Below, one piece after another: positions 62,946-64,000 of a DNA stretch of 64,000 bases. The first letter of the stretch is position 1, and each line of letters begins with the position of its first letter. The notes under the pieces are model-generated. The model was not told the origin of the DNA. It searched no databases and saw nothing but the letters and a program-made list of their open reading frames with translations. Made by a program: the position numbers and the translations under genes. The stretch spans positions 620,001 through 684,000 of the forward strand of contig NZ_QUMT01000003.1 in the NCBI RefSeq assembly GCF_003387155.1. The letters run 5' to 3'. The stretch is from Roseateles depolymerans. Lineage in GTDB: Bacteria; Pseudomonadota; Gammaproteobacteria; Burkholderiales; Burkholderiaceae_C.

Positions 62946-63215
62946 TCAGACCAGCTGAGCCTTCTCGACCAGGCGGGTCACCACCCAGCTCTTGGTCTTG
63001 GACAGCGGACGGCCTTCGGCGATCTCGACCACGTCACCCATCTTGTACTCGCCCTTTTCGTCATGGGCGTGGTACTTGCGGGAACGAGCGACGATCTTGC
63101 CATACAGCTCGTGCTTGGCACGGCGCTCCACCAGCACGGTCACGGTCTTGGCGCGCTTGTCGCTGACGACGCGACCGACCAGGGTGCGGGTGTTCTTTTC
63201 TTGAGCTTGCGTCAT
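62946..63215 (-). CDS. rpsQ: 30S ribosomal protein S17
   Basis: 89 residues. [20 protein letters not shown], then [20 protein letters not shown] and [20 protein letters not shown] are S17. The start overlaps the rpmC stop by four nt (ATGA). It ends 198 nt ahead of the peroxiredoxin gene. S17 binds the 5' domain of 16S rRNA. Confidence 0.97.
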   Translation of the reverse strand: MTQAQEKNTRTLVGRVVSDKRAKTVTVLVERRAKHELYGKIVARSRKYHAHDEKGEYKMGDVVEIAEGRPLSKTKSWVVTRLVEKAQLV

Positions 63216-63409
63216 TTCGCGGCTCCCTTCTTCTCGGCCAGGATGGTCTTGGCGCGGGCGATGTCACGACGCGTCTTGCCCAGCACCGAGGTGTCGGACA
63301 GTTGTTGCGTCGCCTTTTGCATGCGCAGACCGAAGTGAGCCTTCAGCAGATCGGTGACTTCCTTTTCCAGGGCAGCCACGTCCTTGGCGCGCAGTTCAGA
63401 TGCTTTCAT
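63212..63409 (-). CDS. rpmC: 50S ribosomal protein L29
   Basis: 65 residues. [20 protein letters not shown] and [20 protein letters not shown] then [14 protein letters not shown] fit L29. L29 lies at the exit tunnel and contacts trigger factor. It is coupled to rpsQ by the ATGA overlap. Confidence 0.97.
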   Translation of the reverse strand: MKASELRAKDVAALEKEVTDLLKAHFGLRMQKATQQLSDTSVLGKTRRDIARAKTILAEKKGAAK

Positions 63410-63422
63410 GGGTTTTCTCCAA

Positions 63423-63839
63423 TCAGGCGCCGAGCTGGCGGGTCACGAAGGTGCAACGCAGCGGCAGCTTTGCAGAGGCCAGCGTGAATGCTTCGCGAGC
63501 CAGAGCTTCAGGCACGCCGTTGATCTCGTAGAGCACCTTGCCGGGCTGGATCTCAGCCACGTAGTACTCCGGGTTGCCCTTACCGTTACCCATACGGACT
63601 TCGGCAGGCTTCTGCGAGATCGGCTTGTCCGGGAAGATGCGGATGAAGATACGGCCACCGCGCTTGATATGGCGCGAGATGGCACGACGGGCCGCTTCGA
63701 TCTGACGAGCCGTGATACGGCCGCGTTCGGTGGCCTTCAGGCCGAAGTCACCGAAAGCAACGGTAGCGCCGCGAGTCGCCACACCGGTGTTACGACCCTT
63801 TTGCTCCTTGCGGTATTTGCGACGAGCAGGTTGCAGCAT
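63423..63839 (-). CDS. rplP: 50S ribosomal protein L16
   Basis: 138 residues. [60 protein letters not shown], and [20 protein letters not shown] are L16. It is near the peptidyl-transferase centre. AAAGGAG lies inside the end of rpsC and serves as its ribosome-binding site. Confidence 0.97.
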   Translation of the reverse strand: MLQPARRKYRKEQKGRNTGVATRGATVAFGDFGLKATERGRITARQIEAARRAISRHIKRGGRIFIRIFPDKPISQKPAEVRMGNGKGNPEYYVAEIQPGKVLYEINGVPEALAREAFTLASAKLPLRCTFVTRQLGA

Positions 63840-63841
63840 GT

Positions 63842-64000
63842 TTATTCTCCTTTGGCGTCACCAGCGGCGGGCTTGCGCACCACACGCTTGGCTGCCGGCT
63901 TGGCATCGCCACCTTCGGCGGGCTTGTCGCCACGGCCACGGCCACCCGGGGCACCCGGACGAGCGTTGCGACGCGGACGACGATCGTCTTCAGCACCAGC
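63842..64000 (-). CDS. rpsC: 30S ribosomal protein S3, C-terminal end (gene continues past the window)
   Basis: Only the last 52 residues are seen, ending PAAGDAKGE. They form a basic Gly/Arg/Ala/Lys tail ([20 protein letters not shown] and KRVVRKP), which is a common C-terminal extension of S3 in Burkholderiales. The assignment rests on this tail, the frame, and the fixed order rpsC-rplP-rpmC-rpsQ. The stop is 2 nt ahead of rplP. Confidence 0.85.
   Translation of the reverse strand, partial: AGAEDDRRPRRNARPGAPGGRGRGDKPAEGGDAKPAAKRVVRKPAAGDAKGE

Overview
The window is a GC-rich chromosomal segment of a betaproteobacterium in the order Burkholderiales. Protein families and gene neighbourhoods fit the Roseateles/Mitsuaria/Rubrivivax group best, but that is an inference from family resemblance and gene order, not from a search. 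The DNA is densely coded with few long gaps. There are no insertion sequences, integrases, phage genes or CRISPR arrays, so this looks like core chromosome with some accessory transport loci.

Layout. (1) 2-7602, plus strand: a tightly overlapping cluster holding the end of a TonB-dependent receptor, an exported PhoD-like phosphatase, a complete binding-protein ABC importer and a cytoplasmic alkaline-phosphatase-superfamily phosphodiesterase. This looks like an uptake-and-cleavage route for an organophosphorus compound. (2) 7666-19843: central carbon and purine genes (purC, fba, pyk, maeB, pgk) mostly on the minus strand. They are interrupted by a TPR protein, a gamma-glutamylcyclotransferase-like protein, a winged-helix/HATPase/STAS-like regulator and an orphan pstS. 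A nested inverted-repeat element and heptamer tandem repeats lie at 12.7-13.2 kb. (3) 20009-28557: azlCD, a GSGD-repeat surface protein, a lipoprotein, then the Burkholderiales block htpX, fmt, def, LysM protein, dprA and smg. (4) 28683-39502: a DUF1631 protein, secF-secD-yajC, a GntR regulator with a 4-hydroxyproline epimerase and a fused binding-protein/permease, and an HDOD protein. (5) 39626-49808: a branched-chain amino-acid-type ABC importer with fused LivM-LivG, an atypical crotonase, a GAF protein, two paralogous small cysteine proteins flanking tdk, a ProQ-family RNA chaperone with an RGG-rich tail, a DTW-domain tRNA modifier and selD. (6) 50004-64000: two identical initiator tRNA genes, dsbD, then the long minus-strand ribosomal-protein array (S10/spc/alpha region) from rpsC to rplQ with secY, infA and rpoA.

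The ribosomal array is interrupted: a Prx5-type peroxiredoxin gene sits between rpsQ and rplN. It is followed by a hairpin, a strong sigma70-like promoter and a structured leader of about 315 nt in front of rplN. Two more strong hairpins separate rpsK/rpsD and rpsD/rpoA, which suggests the array is expressed as several units. The points most worth a second look are the organophosphorus locus, the paralogous cysteine proteins around tdk, the 243-nt nested inverted-repeat element, the rplN leader and the degenerate active site of the crotonase.
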